Shown: one piece after another, positions 43,361-53,490 of the stretch | How positions within the stretch are numbered: the first letter of the stretch is position 1 | Layout: each line of letters begins with the position of its first letter | Assembly (NCBI RefSeq): GCF_000813325.1 | Contig: NZ_BBQE01000006.1 | From: Sulfurospirillum cavolei | GTDB lineage: Bacteria; Campylobacterota; Campylobacteria; Campylobacterales; Sulfurospirillaceae | Strand: one strand, 5' to 3' | DNA: 64,000 bases | Notes under the pieces: generated by a model | Seen by the model: the letters and a program-made list of their open reading frames with translations, nothing else | The model's database searches: none | Told to the model about the DNA's origin: nothing | Position numbers and translations under genes: made by a program

Positions 43361-44383
43361 ATGGAACGCATCGTCGAAATCGAAAAAGTCTCTTTTGAGA
43401 GCGAATACGAAAAAAGTTTAAGACCGACCTCTTTTGAAGAGTACATCGGGCAAGAAAAGATAAAAAAGAACCTCAATGTCTTTATTCAAGCCGCCATTAA
43501 ACGCTCCGAATGCTTAGACCACATTCTTTTTTTCGGTCCTCCCGGTCTTGGTAAAACCACTTTGGCGCATATTATTTCCAATGAAATGCGCGCTAATATT
43601 AAAATTACCGCTGCACCGATGATCGAAAAGAGCGGCGATTTGGCGGCGATTTTGACCAACCTTCAAGAAGGCGACATTTTGTTTATAGATGAAATCCACA
43701 GACTTTCGCCTGCCATTGAAGAGATTTTGTATCCGGCAATGGAAGATTACCGACTGGATATTATCATCGGCTCGGGACCTGCGGCACAAACGATCAAAAT
43801 CGATCTACCCCGCTTTACCCTTATCGGGGCGACCACGCGCGCGGGTATGATCAGTTCGCCTTTACGCGATCGTTTCGGAATGCATTTTCGTTTGCAGTTT
43901 TACACCAAAGAGGAGTTGGCTCAGATTATTACCAAAGCCTCCGGCAAACTTGAAAAACCCTGTTTGCAAGACGCCGCTTTGGAGATGGCACGCCGTTCAA
44001 GGGGAACGCCTCGTATCGCATTGCGCCTTTTAAAACGTATTCGCGATTATGCCGACGTGAGCGATGAAACCTCTATTACGAAAGAGCGTGCACGGTACGG
44101 TTTGAACGAACTGGGCGTGAACGACTTGGGCTTTGACGAACTCGATTTAAAGTATTTGGAGTTACTGATTCAAGCCAAAGGTCGCCCTTTAGGACTGAGC
44201 ACGATTGCCGCGGCGCTCAGTGAAGACGAAGGCACGATCGAGGACGTGATCGAGCCCTATTTGCTGGCTAACGGCTACATCGAGCGCACCGCGCGCGGAC
44301 GGGTTGCGACGCCTAAGACGTATGAGCTTTTCAGGCTTACGCCGCCTTTGATGCAAAACGGATTATTTGAGGATAACGTATGA
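43361..44383 (+). CDS. ruvB: Holliday junction branch migration ATPase RuvB
   Basis: RuvB drives branch migration with RuvA at recombination junctions. The 340-residue protein has SLRPTSFEEYIGQ at the start, Walker A GPPGLGKTTLA, Walker B FIDEIHRL, GATTRAGMISSPLRDRFG and the C-terminal winged helix (DVIEPYLLANGYIERTARGR). The frame is open upstream into panB, but ATG 43361 with GTGAGAGA before it gives the family start. It overlaps the following transporter gene by 4 bases. Confidence 0.97.
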   Translation: MERIVEIEKVSFESEYEKSLRPTSFEEYIGQEKIKKNLNVFIQAAIKRSECLDHILFFGPPGLGKTTLAHIISNEMRANIKITAAPMIEKSGDLAAILTNLQEGDILFIDEIHRLSPAIEEILYPAMEDYRLDIIIGSGPAAQTIKIDLPRFTLIGATTRAGMISSPLRDRFGMHFRLQFYTKEELAQIITKASGKLEKPCLQDAALEMARRSRGTPRIALRLLKRIRDYADVSDETSITKERARYGLNELGVNDLGFDELDLKYLELLIQAKGRPLGLSTIAAALSEDEGTIEDVIEPYLLANGYIERTARGRVATPKTYELFRLTPPLMQNGLFEDNV

Positions 44384-45420
44384 ACGAACATCGCTTTTTT
44401 TTAACGGCTATTTTTCTGGCGGTCATTTACTCGATCATCAAACTTTACGAGCCTTTTTTGATGATTATTACGATCGCTTCTTTGTTAGCGATGGCGACGT
44501 ACAATATCAATTTTAAGCTCTACACGATCTTTCGCAACAAACACGTTTCGGCATTGTTGTCGACGCTTTTGCTCTTGGTATTGCTGTTCGGGCCTATCGT
44601 CTATACGATCACTTCCGTCGGCGGTATCGTTAACAACTTCGATCTTTCGATGATCGAAAAAGTACAAACCTATTTGAGAAACCTCGACTATAGGCTACCC
44701 GATACGCTAGCTTTTTTACAACCTAATTTGGACGATTTTATCAATAACCTCAATATCGCTCAAATTTCGACGACGGCACTCTCGTATTTGGGAGCTATCG
44801 GTAAAAACAGTGCCGGCTTTTTAAAAGACATGCTTCTGATCGTCGTTTTTTTCTTTTTTGCGCTTTTAAACGGCAAAGATTTGATCGACTATTTTAAAAG
44901 CGTAATGCCGATGGACGCTAAAGAGGTCAATTTCGTTTTTGTCGAAGTGACCAACGTCATGAGCGTCGTTTTTTACTCTATCTTACTGAGTGCCATTTTT
45001 CAGGGTGCGCTCTTCTCGATCATCGGTATGGTTTTTGGATACGACGGCTTATTGCTTGGAATTTTCTACGGTTTTGCGTCGCTGATTCCTATTATCGGGG
45101 GAGCTTTGATGTGGGTGCCCTTATGTGCGCTGGAGTTGGCGCACGGTAACGTTACCGCCGCCGTCGTGATCGCGCTATACTCGATTATCGTGATCTCTAT
45201 TATCGCGGATACGTTCGTCAAGCCGCTTTTTATCAAATACATCAATAACAAATTGGTCAAAACGCCGACCGCCGTTAACGAGCTTTTAATCTTTTTCGCC
45301 ATCTTTGCGGGTTTGACGACATTCGGTTTTTGGGGAATGATTTTAGGGCCTGCGATTACGACGCTTTTTATTTCGCTTTTAAAACTCTACAAACTGCTCA
45401 AAGAAAAACGTTACATGTAA
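44380..45420 (+). CDS. AI-2E family (PerM-like) membrane transporter
   Basis: The 346-residue protein has about eight transmembrane segments in the AI-2E/PerM layout. N-terminal paired helices are followed by a central loop (residues 75 to 135). A C-terminal half contains SLIPIIGGALMWVP and FVKPLFIKYINNK. Members act as permeases for varied substrates, and autoinducer export is not implied. The stop codon lies inside a TTACATGTAA copy (45411-45420). A 13-pair hairpin follows. Confidence 0.85.
   Translation: MNEHRFFLTAIFLAVIYSIIKLYEPFLMIITIASLLAMATYNINFKLYTIFRNKHVSALLSTLLLLVLLFGPIVYTITSVGGIVNNFDLSMIEKVQTYLRNLDYRLPDTLAFLQPNLDDFINNLNIAQISTTALSYLGAIGKNSAGFLKDMLLIVVFFFFALLNGKDLIDYFKSVMPMDAKEVNFVFVEVTNVMSVVFYSILLSAIFQGALFSIIGMVFGYDGLLLGIFYGFASLIPIIGGALMWVPLCALELAHGNVTAAVVIALYSIIVISIIADTFVKPLFIKYINNKLVKTPTAVNELLIFFAIFAGLTTFGFWGMILGPAITTLFISLLKLYKLLKEKRYM
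45411..45420. repeat. TTACATGTAA dispersed palindrome, copy 7
   Basis: This exact copy provides the last three codons, including the stop, of the AI-2E-type gene. A near copy, TGACATGTTA, sits in the loop of the hairpin 40 bases downstream. Confidence 0.6.
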
Positions 45421-45440
45421 GGTTTTTACCCGTCGTTTCG

Positions 45441-45478
45441 ACGTCGATTTTTCATGACATGTTACGAAAAATCGACGT
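45441..45478. terminator. Bidirectional hairpin between convergent genes
   Basis: ACGTCGATTTTTC at 45441-45453 and GAAAAATCGACGT at 45466-45478 form a perfect 13-pair stem with a 12-base loop (ATGACATGTTAC). It lies between the AI-2E-type gene and the convergent dynamin gene, whose stop codon it touches. Confidence 0.75.
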
Positions 45479-47505
45479 TACGCTATCTCGTTTACCAAAA
45501 GAGTAATCTGCTCTATAAACTTCGAATGCCGTGCTTTTTTCTCTTCGATAAAGGCTACTTTCGCGTCCTTAATCTCTTGAAAATGCACAATCAAACGATC
45601 GTAATCTTTGCTTAAAAACGTATGGCGCGTATTCATCATATTTTCAAGTTCGTAGAGGTGAAAAGCGGTGCGAAGCCGTTCTTTGATCTCGTCGATTTTG
45701 GGCTGATACAACGAAAACTTCGTCGGATTCTCTTCATAAAGCTTGAGCGATTTTTCGATCTTGTTTTCTAAAAACGCCACGCACACCTCGGTAGCGTTTT
45801 GATAGTTAAAGCTCACGGCACTGCTAAGATGGTTAAATTCCGAACTGATCTTGGCGTAAGAGTCCGCAATTTCGTCGTTAAAAGGCTTTAAAATCGTCTC
45901 ATAGACTTTGGAAGCAAAACGGCGAAGATTGGCAAATTCGATATCCGAATGCAATGCTTCGCTTTTTCGGATAATCTCGTAAGGTGCTTGCCATTTTAAA
46001 ATGCCGTGCTCCAAAGAGCGATAAACCAAGCGGTTTTTATCGTTGACTTCGTTTTGAATCGCGCCCAAGCTTCGCACGTACTGTTTGAACATCTTCCCGA
46101 TGACGTTATCGTCGTAAAAAAGGTTTTTATAGATCAAATCGGAGTTGATTTTAGGGGCTAAATACTCAAACGGCGCATAAGCGATTCGTTTGGAAAAGAA
46201 CCCCTCTTTTTGGGCTTCGTAGCGCACTTTTTTTTCGCGCGTCACTTGATTGTAAATCGCGTCGGCAATGGTGTCGATAATCTGTTCGATACGCATAAAA
46301 GCACTTTTTAGATCGTGTGAAAATTTTCCCTTAAGATCCGTAAACAGTGCCGTCGCCTCAGACTCAAAACGTAAAATTTCATTCAAAAGTTGATCGTAAA
46401 TCGCGATAAAAAGTTCGTGTTGCGCGATGAGTTTACCCGTAATCTCTTCAATCTCTTTTTTGATGGCAAACTCTTTGGATTGGGTTGCTTTGGGTTGTAT
46501 TTCGTTGCGAATGAAGTCTAAGACTTTATCGATATTGGACGCTTTTAAAAGTTCGAGATTGGCTCCAAGATCGCTTTGTAAAATGACGTCCAACGAGGCT
46601 TCATACGCTTTAAAATCTTGCTCGATTTGTGCAAAATCAAGTTTATCGCCGCTTTTTTCAAGCTTGACATGTAAGCTTTGCATAAAAACGTCAAGCCGTT
46701 CTTGCATCATCACTTTTTTATCGTGGCTTCGTGACTCCAACGCCTGACGCGCCGAGATGGGAATGACGTCGCTAAAGAACTCTTTGAAGGCGGTTTTAAC
46801 GTATTCTTCGGTTTGAAAGACTTGCGCTTCGGTGAACTTGTCTTTTTGATTGAGAACGCATAAAGATTTATTTTGGTACTTTCCAAGATATGCTTCCAAC
46901 ACATGCAGTTCGCTCATTTTCCCCGCATTGTCGATCAAGGTTAACCAGATAATGCCGTCTACCTCGCGTAAGACTTTTTCCGTCGTTTGCGTATCGCTTG
47001 CCGCTTGAGAATTGAGCCCCGGCGTATCGACGAAGACGATATCTTTGAGAATATTGAGCGGTGCATACAAAACCAAATACGCAATATCTTCGACGTTTTC
47101 CCTTTGATCGGTAAAGCGCGCGATCGTAGCAATATCGTGGTATTCGTCACGGCCGTCCTTATAGTGGACGCGAATCTTAAAAGCGTCGCCGTAGCGAATG
47201 TAATTGACCTTCGACGTGACCGGCGTAATGCCTGTAGGCAAGATATTTTTTGCCAAAAGCGCATTTAAGAACGTAGACTTGCCGCTCGAAAATTGTCCGG
47301 TAATGGCTACTTTCATCGGCTCTTCGGAGCGTATTTGCAACTGTTCGAGTGCATACGTCAGTTGTGCGGAAGGTAAATGCGATTCGTCCAGCAGAACATA
47401 CTGAAGTTTTTTGAGAAATCCTAAAAGCGTCGCGTCAAACGTCGGCGTTTGCTTTAAAAAACGTTCGTGATAACACGCGATAAAAGTCTCTAATATACGG
47501 CTCAT
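45478..47505 (-). CDS. Dynamin-like GTPase, second of pair
   Basis: The 675-residue protein has the dynamin-type P-loop GQFSSGKSTFLNALL near residue 72 and the switch threonine in TGITPVTSKVN. G3 is FVDTPGLNS and G4 is NQKDKF. A long helical stalk region follows. The pair matches the arrangement of the two dynamin-like proteins of C. jejuni, whose hetero-oligomer was shown to tether membranes. ATG 47505 is chosen because GGAGGCAC precedes it, in place of the 13-codon longer frame. It overlaps the upstream dynamin gene by 4 bases. Confidence 0.88.
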   Translation of the reverse strand: MSRILETFIACYHERFLKQTPTFDATLLGFLKKLQYVLLDESHLPSAQLTYALEQLQIRSEEPMKVAITGQFSSGKSTFLNALLAKNILPTGITPVTSKVNYIRYGDAFKIRVHYKDGRDEYHDIATIARFTDQRENVEDIAYLVLYAPLNILKDIVFVDTPGLNSQAASDTQTTEKVLREVDGIIWLTLIDNAGKMSELHVLEAYLGKYQNKSLCVLNQKDKFTEAQVFQTEEYVKTAFKEFFSDVIPISARQALESRSHDKKVMMQERLDVFMQSLHVKLEKSGDKLDFAQIEQDFKAYEASLDVILQSDLGANLELLKASNIDKVLDFIRNEIQPKATQSKEFAIKKEIEEITGKLIAQHELFIAIYDQLLNEILRFESEATALFTDLKGKFSHDLKSAFMRIEQIIDTIADAIYNQVTREKKVRYEAQKEGFFSKRIAYAPFEYLAPKINSDLIYKNLFYDDNVIGKMFKQYVRSLGAIQNEVNDKNRLVYRSLEHGILKWQAPYEIIRKSEALHSDIEFANLRRFASKVYETILKPFNDEIADSYAKISSEFNHLSSAVSFNYQNATEVCVAFLENKIEKSLKLYEENPTKFSLYQPKIDEIKERLRTAFHLYELENMMNTRHTFLSKDYDRLIVHFQEIKDAKVAFIEEKKARHSKFIEQITLLVNEIA

Positions 47506-49871
47506 TGTGCCTCCATTATCGTTCGCAACTCGTCTCGCACGCATAGCAGTACGCGCTCTTTTTCGCCAATTTCGTCCAAACGAACTTCACGTCTAAACCC
47601 TTGATCTTGAATGCGGTGCATCGCTTTTTCCAAGAGTTCGCCCTCTTGAATAAAACGCATCTCAAGGGTGTGTGCGGGAGCTTCACAGTGTGCAATGAAG
47701 GCTTGTAGAAGTGCTGCGTTCATCGGGACGAGTTTGGCTTCGATCATCTCTTTGATTTGCGCAAACTCTTCACCCAAAACAAGATCGCACTCTTGCGAAA
47801 ACCGGCTTAAATCGCTTTTTGCGTAACGATGCATCGCACTTTCAATGCCTTGCATCAGTGCCGCATTATTTTTAAAAACCGATAATGCACTTAAATGTTC
47901 TTCGCAAAAACGGCGCGCATCAAGCGTGACGGCACTGCTTTCGTGCTGAAACTCTCCGTATTTGGTGTTCATGTATTCAAATATACCGTGCGTTTTTTTC
48001 TCGAATTCGTAACGATAATCCCGAATCAAATCGACCATTCCGTCTTTCATTGCCGTTTCAATCATCGAGGCAATACGCTCTTCTTTGGGCAAACGTTTGT
48101 TTTTCGTCGTTTCGTAACTGACGTCGTCGTAAATACGGCGTTTCAAAACACCTTGCAAGGTTTCGAGTCTTTGCAACGCAAACTTTTGAAGCGTCGTAAA
48201 GTAGAGTTGCATATCGTTTCGGCTCTCGTTTAACGTTTGTTTTATCTGCTCTAAAAATGAAGCAATGCGCCCTTTTTGCGCTTGATGTTCTTCGTATGCC
48301 GCCGCCACTTCTTCTTTGGAAACGTCTAACAAACGCTTCTCTTGCGCAAAGGCGCTCAAAGTGCTTTCAACGATGCTTTCAAGTTCTTTGCGGTTGGAGG
48401 AGACGATGAGCCGCGCTTTATGGCTTTTTTCTCCGAACAAGACCTCTTCCAAATACGCTTCCAAGGCTAAAATGCCCGTTTTTTGCTGATCGTATCCGAG
48501 GGCTAACGCCTCGTCTCCTCGTCCGAGCTTGTGAAGTAACGCCAATTTTCCCGCAATCGGAAGAAAAACAATCCGTGCGATCACGTCGTCTAAGTGTGAA
48601 GCTTTGTTTTGTTCTCTCAAACGCGCTTCAATGCTTTGTTTGGTATACGTGATGACCTCTTCGAGTTCGTCTTCCCGCACGGCGTCGATGCGCGTAATGA
48701 CGACCAACAGCTGAGCGACGTTGCGGTAAAGCAAAGCATCGATGATAAAATCGACGTCTTTTTGCGTCGCCGCTTGTGCCGCATTCATCAGGTGAATCAT
48801 TAAATCGCATTCGCTAAGGTACGATACGGTTATCTCTTCGCGTTGGACGACGGGATCGTCTAAGCCCGGAGTATCGACGATGACGACGCCTTCTTTAAGA
48901 AAGTTTAAATCGGTGTAAAGCTCAACGCTTTTGACGAGATTGCATTTTTTATCGGAATGTTTTGCGGAAGTAAACTGCGCTAATTGATCGGTACGGATAG
49001 TTTGGCTGAGTCCTTGAGGCGTAATAAAGCTTTCAAATTGCGTACCGAAATGCGTCTTTGACTCGTGTACGAATGCCTCGAGACTTTTAAGCCTCGTTGC
49101 GCCCTCTTCGATACGTTGCCACTCTTTTCGATTCCAAAAATGAACAATCGCATAAGGCTGTTGCGCATAACGAATCAGCGTTAAATTGGCCGTTTCGGGA
49201 ACCACGGACGTTCCGAGTACCTCTTCACCGAGTAAGGCGTTGAGCATGGTCGATTTACCGGCATTCATGACTCCCGTTACGCCGATAGAAAAGTCTCCTT
49301 TCGTCAAACGCTCGTGCGTTTGATTTAGTCGCTCGCGAAACGTATCGTTTTCAACGACGTTATGCAGGTTGGAAATCGCCGTTTGCAAAAGATTCAATGC
49401 TTTTTGATAGTAATTTTTCCCGCCGAGCGCACTTTTGATTTCCAAAGGAAGCGTTTCGACTTTTTTCTCTTCGATTAAGGCAAGAACGCTGCTTAAACTA
49501 CGCAAAGCGTCGTAAGAGATAATGCCTTCTTTTCGTAAACGCTCTAAACGCTCTTCGATTGAAACGACCAACGAAAGATTGCCTAAACGAACCAAACACT
49601 CTAAGGCATGTTTTTGGGCATACATGCATGTTTTTTGCATCGGAAGATTTGAAAAAAGTGTCGTAAAGACGGTTTGAGTCGGTTCAAGCGATGCGACGCT
49701 TGAGAGGTTTTGCGGCGTTAGCATCAAAACAATCGTCAGATGATCGCAAAAAGCGTCTTGATCGCGTGCGGCAAACCGCATCAGCGCATCCATAAGCGTT
49801 TCGTCGAAAACAGCGGGTTGTTGTAACCGTTCGTTCCAAATTAGCAGAAAAAAATCGTGAATCACATGCAT
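47502..49871 (-). CDS. Dynamin-like GTPase, first of pair
   Basis: The 789-residue protein has a leading helical region of about 190 residues before the GTPase domain. The P-loop is GVMNAGKSTMLNALLG near residue 200, followed by the switch threonine in VVPETANLTL, G3 IVDTPGLDD and G4 TRIDAV. Helical assembly regions follow to the end. The protein is larger and more divergent than its partner and is likely the other half of the same membrane-associated complex. It lies about 130 bases downstream of nothing on its strand and may have its own promoter near 49910 (TATAAT-like AT-rich stretch). Confidence 0.85.
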   Translation of the reverse strand: MHVIHDFFLLIWNERLQQPAVFDETLMDALMRFAARDQDAFCDHLTIVLMLTPQNLSSVASLEPTQTVFTTLFSNLPMQKTCMYAQKHALECLVRLGNLSLVVSIEERLERLRKEGIISYDALRSLSSVLALIEEKKVETLPLEIKSALGGKNYYQKALNLLQTAISNLHNVVENDTFRERLNQTHERLTKGDFSIGVTGVMNAGKSTMLNALLGEEVLGTSVVPETANLTLIRYAQQPYAIVHFWNRKEWQRIEEGATRLKSLEAFVHESKTHFGTQFESFITPQGLSQTIRTDQLAQFTSAKHSDKKCNLVKSVELYTDLNFLKEGVVIVDTPGLDDPVVQREEITVSYLSECDLMIHLMNAAQAATQKDVDFIIDALLYRNVAQLLVVITRIDAVREDELEEVITYTKQSIEARLREQNKASHLDDVIARIVFLPIAGKLALLHKLGRGDEALALGYDQQKTGILALEAYLEEVLFGEKSHKARLIVSSNRKELESIVESTLSAFAQEKRLLDVSKEEVAAAYEEHQAQKGRIASFLEQIKQTLNESRNDMQLYFTTLQKFALQRLETLQGVLKRRIYDDVSYETTKNKRLPKEERIASMIETAMKDGMVDLIRDYRYEFEKKTHGIFEYMNTKYGEFQHESSAVTLDARRFCEEHLSALSVFKNNAALMQGIESAMHRYAKSDLSRFSQECDLVLGEEFAQIKEMIEAKLVPMNAALLQAFIAHCEAPAHTLEMRFIQEGELLEKAMHRIQDQGFRREVRLDEIGEKERVLLCVRDELRTIMEAQ

Positions 49872-49959
49872 ACGAATCTATCTTTAAATGTTTTTTTGAT
49901 TATATCAGCTTTTATTATAATAAAAACCAAAATACGGAGTTAACGGAAAAGATTAAACA

Positions 49960-49985
49960 AAGGACGAAGCAAGTGCTTCGTCCTT
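49960..49985 (-). terminator. Terminator of frdCAB
   Basis: AAGGACGAAGC (49960-49970) and GCTTCGTCCTT (49975-49985) form an 11-pair perfect stem with a 4-base loop. The stem lies 12 bases after the frdB stop and is followed on the minus strand by TGTTT. Confidence 0.85.
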
Positions 49986-49997
49986 TTTGAAAGTCGA

Positions 49998-50723
49998 CTA
50001 TTTATCGCGAAGTGCGACGAGTTTTCGTCTCATATACGCAATTTTAGATTGAAGCGGTAAGTGTTTAGGGCAGTTGTCTTCACATGCGACTAAACTCATA
50101 CATCCGAAAATTCCGTCATCGTCGCCGATAAGCTCGTAATAATCTTCATCCGTTCGCTCATCGTGCGGATCCATCGCAAAACGGGCGACTCGGTTAATGC
50201 CGACCGCACCGATAAAGTTAGGACGCATCAATTTCGTACCGCACGCCGCAACGCAGATACCGCATTCGATACAACGATCCAATTCGAACGTTTCGTCGGC
50301 AAGTTTCGGATCCATCGGTGCTTCGAGTTTTGCGATGTCGGGTTTATGGTTGGTGTGAATCCAACTCTCGACGCGTTTACTCATACCGTTCATCCAGTTA
50401 CCCGTATCGACGGAAAGGTCTTTAATCAATTTAAACGCCGGCATCGGCATTAATTGAATTACACCTTCAGGAAAGTTTTTCGTCAACGTACGGCATGCAA
50501 GCGCCGGTTTACCGTTAACCATCATACCGCAGCTACCGCAAATACCGGCACGGCATACGAAGTCAAACGATAAGTCGGCATCCAACGTTTCGCGAATCTT
50601 TGTTAAGGCGATAAACAAAGTCATACCATCGGTTTCTTCCAGCTTGTACTCTGCAAAATGCGCCTTTGAAAGTTTTGATTGCGGGTTATATTTCATAGCC
50701 CTGATGGTAATAGTTCTACTCAT
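49998..50723 (-). CDS. frdB: Fumarate reductase iron-sulfur subunit
   Basis: FrdB carries electrons from cytochrome b to the flavin. The 241-residue protein has the [2Fe-2S] site CRAGICGSCGMMVNG near residue 60. The [4Fe-4S] ligands CIECGICVAACG are near residue 150 and the [3Fe-4S] set CMSLVACEDNCP is near residue 210. It is the last gene of frdCAB. Its start overlaps the frdA stop by 4 bases. A strong terminator follows. Confidence 0.96.
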   Translation of the reverse strand: MSRTITIRAMKYNPQSKLSKAHFAEYKLEETDGMTLFIALTKIRETLDADLSFDFVCRAGICGSCGMMVNGKPALACRTLTKNFPEGVIQLMPMPAFKLIKDLSVDTGNWMNGMSKRVESWIHTNHKPDIAKLEAPMDPKLADETFELDRCIECGICVAACGTKLMRPNFIGAVGINRVARFAMDPHDERTDEDYYELIGDDDGIFGCMSLVACEDNCPKHLPLQSKIAYMRRKLVALRDK

Positions 50724-52705
50724 TTTGCATCTCCAAATCTCTCATTTTTAGCTTTATAGTAAGGTTGAAGTTCAAATGGCATCAACGCGTCTTGAATTTC
50801 GTGTCGATCTTTGCCTGCGGCTTCCATCTCTTCTCGGATTTTATCCACTTCTTCTTGGCGTTTAAGGCTGAGTTCGTTTTCGATAATCATACCTTTTGCG
50901 CCGTATCCGCGGAACGCCGGCGGGATTTCCATTTTCATAATGTCTAAATCTTCATAGCTTACGGTTGGAAGAGTCGCGCCCTCTTTCCATGACGTAAGGG
51001 TACGTTTCAACCAGTTGGCGTCATCACGTTTCAAGAAGTCTTCTCGGTAATGCGCACCACGGCTTTCCGTTCTCTCGCGCGCACCCATGGCGACGCAAAG
51101 AGCCAGTTTGAGCATCATCGGTACGCGATACGCTTCTTCAAGCTCCGGATTGGCAGAGGTTGTTTTGGATTTAACGGTAACGTCGTGTGATTTTTTGAGT
51201 AGCTCTTCAAGCTCGTTTACGGCTTCGGCAAGACCTTTACCGTCACGGAAAATCGCTACTTTTTCCCACATAATGTCGCGCATTCTGTTTTTGATTTCAA
51301 AAATGTTGTATTTACCTTTGTTGGTTAACAAGTGGTTGATGAAATCGGATTGTTTTTTTAATGCTTTTTCAATAGTTGCCGTATTGACGTCTACTTCGTT
51401 TGCCAAACAAAAATCCGCAAAATAATCACCCACGATCATACCCGCAACAACGGTTTCGCTGACGGAGTTACCGCCCAAACGGTTAAATCCGTGCATATCC
51501 CAGCATGCCGCTTCACCAGCCGAGAATAGACCTTTAAGGGTCGGAGACTCGCCGGTCGGTTTGGTTCTGATACCGCCCATAGAGTAGTGTTGCATCGGAA
51601 GAACCGGTGCCCAACCTTTTGGACCCTCATCCGCAGGATCGATGCCGTTAAAAATTTGGCAAATTTCTTGTACGTCTCTTAGGTTACGCTCGATGTGAGC
51701 ACGACCGAGAATAGAGATATCAAGCCACAAGTGCTCGCCATAGGGAGATTTAACGCCTTTGCCTTTACGAATGTGTTCCATCATACGACGGCTTACGACG
51801 TCACGACTGGCGAGTTCTTTTTTCTCAGGTTCGTAGTCCGGCATAAAACGATGACCGTCAACGTCGCGTAAAATACCGCCGTCTCCTCGACAACCTTCCG
51901 TTAAAAGAATACCGGATGGAACGATCGGAGTCGGGTGAAATTGTACCGCTTCCATATTACCGAGCTGTGCAACGCCCGTCTCAAGCGCAATCGCCGCGCC
52001 GATACCGTCGCAGATAACCGCATTGGTTGTTTGTTTGTAAAGTCTTCCGTAACCGCCCGTTGCGATGAGTGTTCCTTTAGCAACGTAAGCCCAAAGCTCG
52101 CCTGTTACAAGGTCTCTTACGATCGCACCGTAACAACGGTTGTTTTCATGAATCAACGCAATCGCTTCTTTTCGATCTTCGATGTTGACGTTATGTTTTA
52201 AAGCTTCATTCGCAACGCCGAAAAGCATGGTATGACCTGTTGCATCCGCCGTATAACAGGTTCTCCATTTTTTCGTACCGCCGAAGTCGCGAGAATGAAT
52301 GTAACCGTGGACTTCGTCGTCTTCAACGATCGTCGTTCTCTCCGCGTTGATGATCGCTTCTCTTGGACCTTTGGCAATTCTCGTCCAAGGCACGCCCCAG
52401 CCGGCAAGTTCACGGATCGCTTTAGGCGCAACCGTTACGAACATACGGGCAACTTCTTGATCGCATCCCCAGTCGCTACCTTTAACGGTATCGGCGAAGT
52501 GAACGTCTTCGTTGTCACCGCGACTCATTTTTGAGTTACCAAGACTTGCTTGCATACCGCCTTGTGCCGCCGCAGAGTGCGAACGTTTTACCGGACATAA
52601 ACTTAAAACCGTTGTACTCAAACCTTTGGATTGCGTCGCAATCGCCGCTCTTAAACCTGCTAAACCGCCACCGATGACCAGTGCATCACAATATTTTACG
52701 TTCAT
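50720..52705 (-). CDS. frdA: Fumarate reductase flavoprotein subunit
   Basis: FrdA reduces fumarate to succinate as the terminal step of anaerobic respiration. The 661-residue subunit has the FAD-binding VIGGGLAGLRAAIA and the covalent flavin histidine in RSHSAAAQGG. The substrate region has HPTPIVPSGILLTEGCRGDGG and HGFNRLGGNSV. The length equals that of the Wolinella and Campylobacter enzyme. It follows frdC by 2 bases. Operation as fumarate reductase or succinate dehydrogenase cannot be told from sequence. Confidence 0.97.
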   Translation of the reverse strand: MNVKYCDALVIGGGLAGLRAAIATQSKGLSTTVLSLCPVKRSHSAAAQGGMQASLGNSKMSRGDNEDVHFADTVKGSDWGCDQEVARMFVTVAPKAIRELAGWGVPWTRIAKGPREAIINAERTTIVEDDEVHGYIHSRDFGGTKKWRTCYTADATGHTMLFGVANEALKHNVNIEDRKEAIALIHENNRCYGAIVRDLVTGELWAYVAKGTLIATGGYGRLYKQTTNAVICDGIGAAIALETGVAQLGNMEAVQFHPTPIVPSGILLTEGCRGDGGILRDVDGHRFMPDYEPEKKELASRDVVSRRMMEHIRKGKGVKSPYGEHLWLDISILGRAHIERNLRDVQEICQIFNGIDPADEGPKGWAPVLPMQHYSMGGIRTKPTGESPTLKGLFSAGEAACWDMHGFNRLGGNSVSETVVAGMIVGDYFADFCLANEVDVNTATIEKALKKQSDFINHLLTNKGKYNIFEIKNRMRDIMWEKVAIFRDGKGLAEAVNELEELLKKSHDVTVKSKTTSANPELEEAYRVPMMLKLALCVAMGARERTESRGAHYREDFLKRDDANWLKRTLTSWKEGATLPTVSYEDLDIMKMEIPPAFRGYGAKGMIIENELSLKRQEEVDKIREEMEAAGKDRHEIQDALMPFELQPYYKAKNERFGDAK

Positions 52706-52707
52706 TT

Positions 52708-53490
52708 TTACGCCCTAACCTTCTCATCAAATCTTACTTCAACTTGTGCCGTAGGTTTATATTTATCGACCAAACCGTGGCTATATTCGTACCCGTATTT
52801 GACGTATGCGGCCAATGTTAAGAGTCCTAACGCCAAGAAGAACGCCGTAACGACCCATTTTGCTTTTTTGAGGTTCTTTCGAGACTCTTTTGCGTTAGCA
52901 CCTTCGAACCAACCCCATTTAACACAGAGGCGATACAAACCGATGCCGCCGTGGAACTCTACGGCTAAAAGAAGAAGAAGGTAAAACGGCCACATAAAAT
53001 CGCCGTACATACGCTCTGACGATCCGAACGGTCCGATTTTATCGGATTGCGCCGCCATCATCAAAAGGTGCGCCGATCCCATAAAAAACATCGCAAAACC
53101 GGTAAATGCTTGCGTAAACCACATCGTCGTATCGTCGTGTTTCATCATGCCCATATGGGTTTTATAGGCTTGGTATTGTCGAAACGTAATAGGTAATTTT
53201 CGCATTCCGAGCATCGCGTGAACGATAAATACGGCGAAAACGAACAATACGATTCCTGAAACGATCCAAGGTTGCGGTTCGCTTAAGAACATACTGCCTT
53301 CAAACATTTTGGTTATGGTGTACATAAAGTCTTTGCTAATTAAAATCGTTGAAACAAAGAACATATGTCCCCACATAAACAAACCTAAGAAGAGGCCGGT
53401 CGCACTTTGAATATAATCAAGTTTTGCCGGAACTCTACTCTTTTTCCCTTCTACGCTGGTACCTAGAAAACCTTCAAGTAGGTCACTCAC
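52708..53490 (-). CDS. frdC: Fumarate reductase cytochrome b subunit
   Basis: FrdC anchors the complex and receives electrons from menaquinol through two haems b. The 260-residue protein has five hydrophobic helices, consistent with the Wolinella type. The haem-ligand histidines are likely in FMWGHMFFV, FIVHAMLGM, MGSAHLLMM and VEFHGGIGLYR. It is first in the operon. The 190-base gap upstream to lgt contains an AT-rich TATAAT-like element near 53645. I did not find an FNR-type box there. Confidence 0.95.
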   Translation of the reverse strand: MSDLLEGFLGTSVEGKKSRVPAKLDYIQSATGLFLGLFMWGHMFFVSTILISKDFMYTITKMFEGSMFLSEPQPWIVSGIVLFVFAVFIVHAMLGMRKLPITFRQYQAYKTHMGMMKHDDTTMWFTQAFTGFAMFFMGSAHLLMMAAQSDKIGPFGSSERMYGDFMWPFYLLLLLAVEFHGGIGLYRLCVKWGWFEGANAKESRKNLKKAKWVVTAFFLALGLLTLAAYVKYGYEYSHGLVDKYKPTAQVEVRFDEKVRA

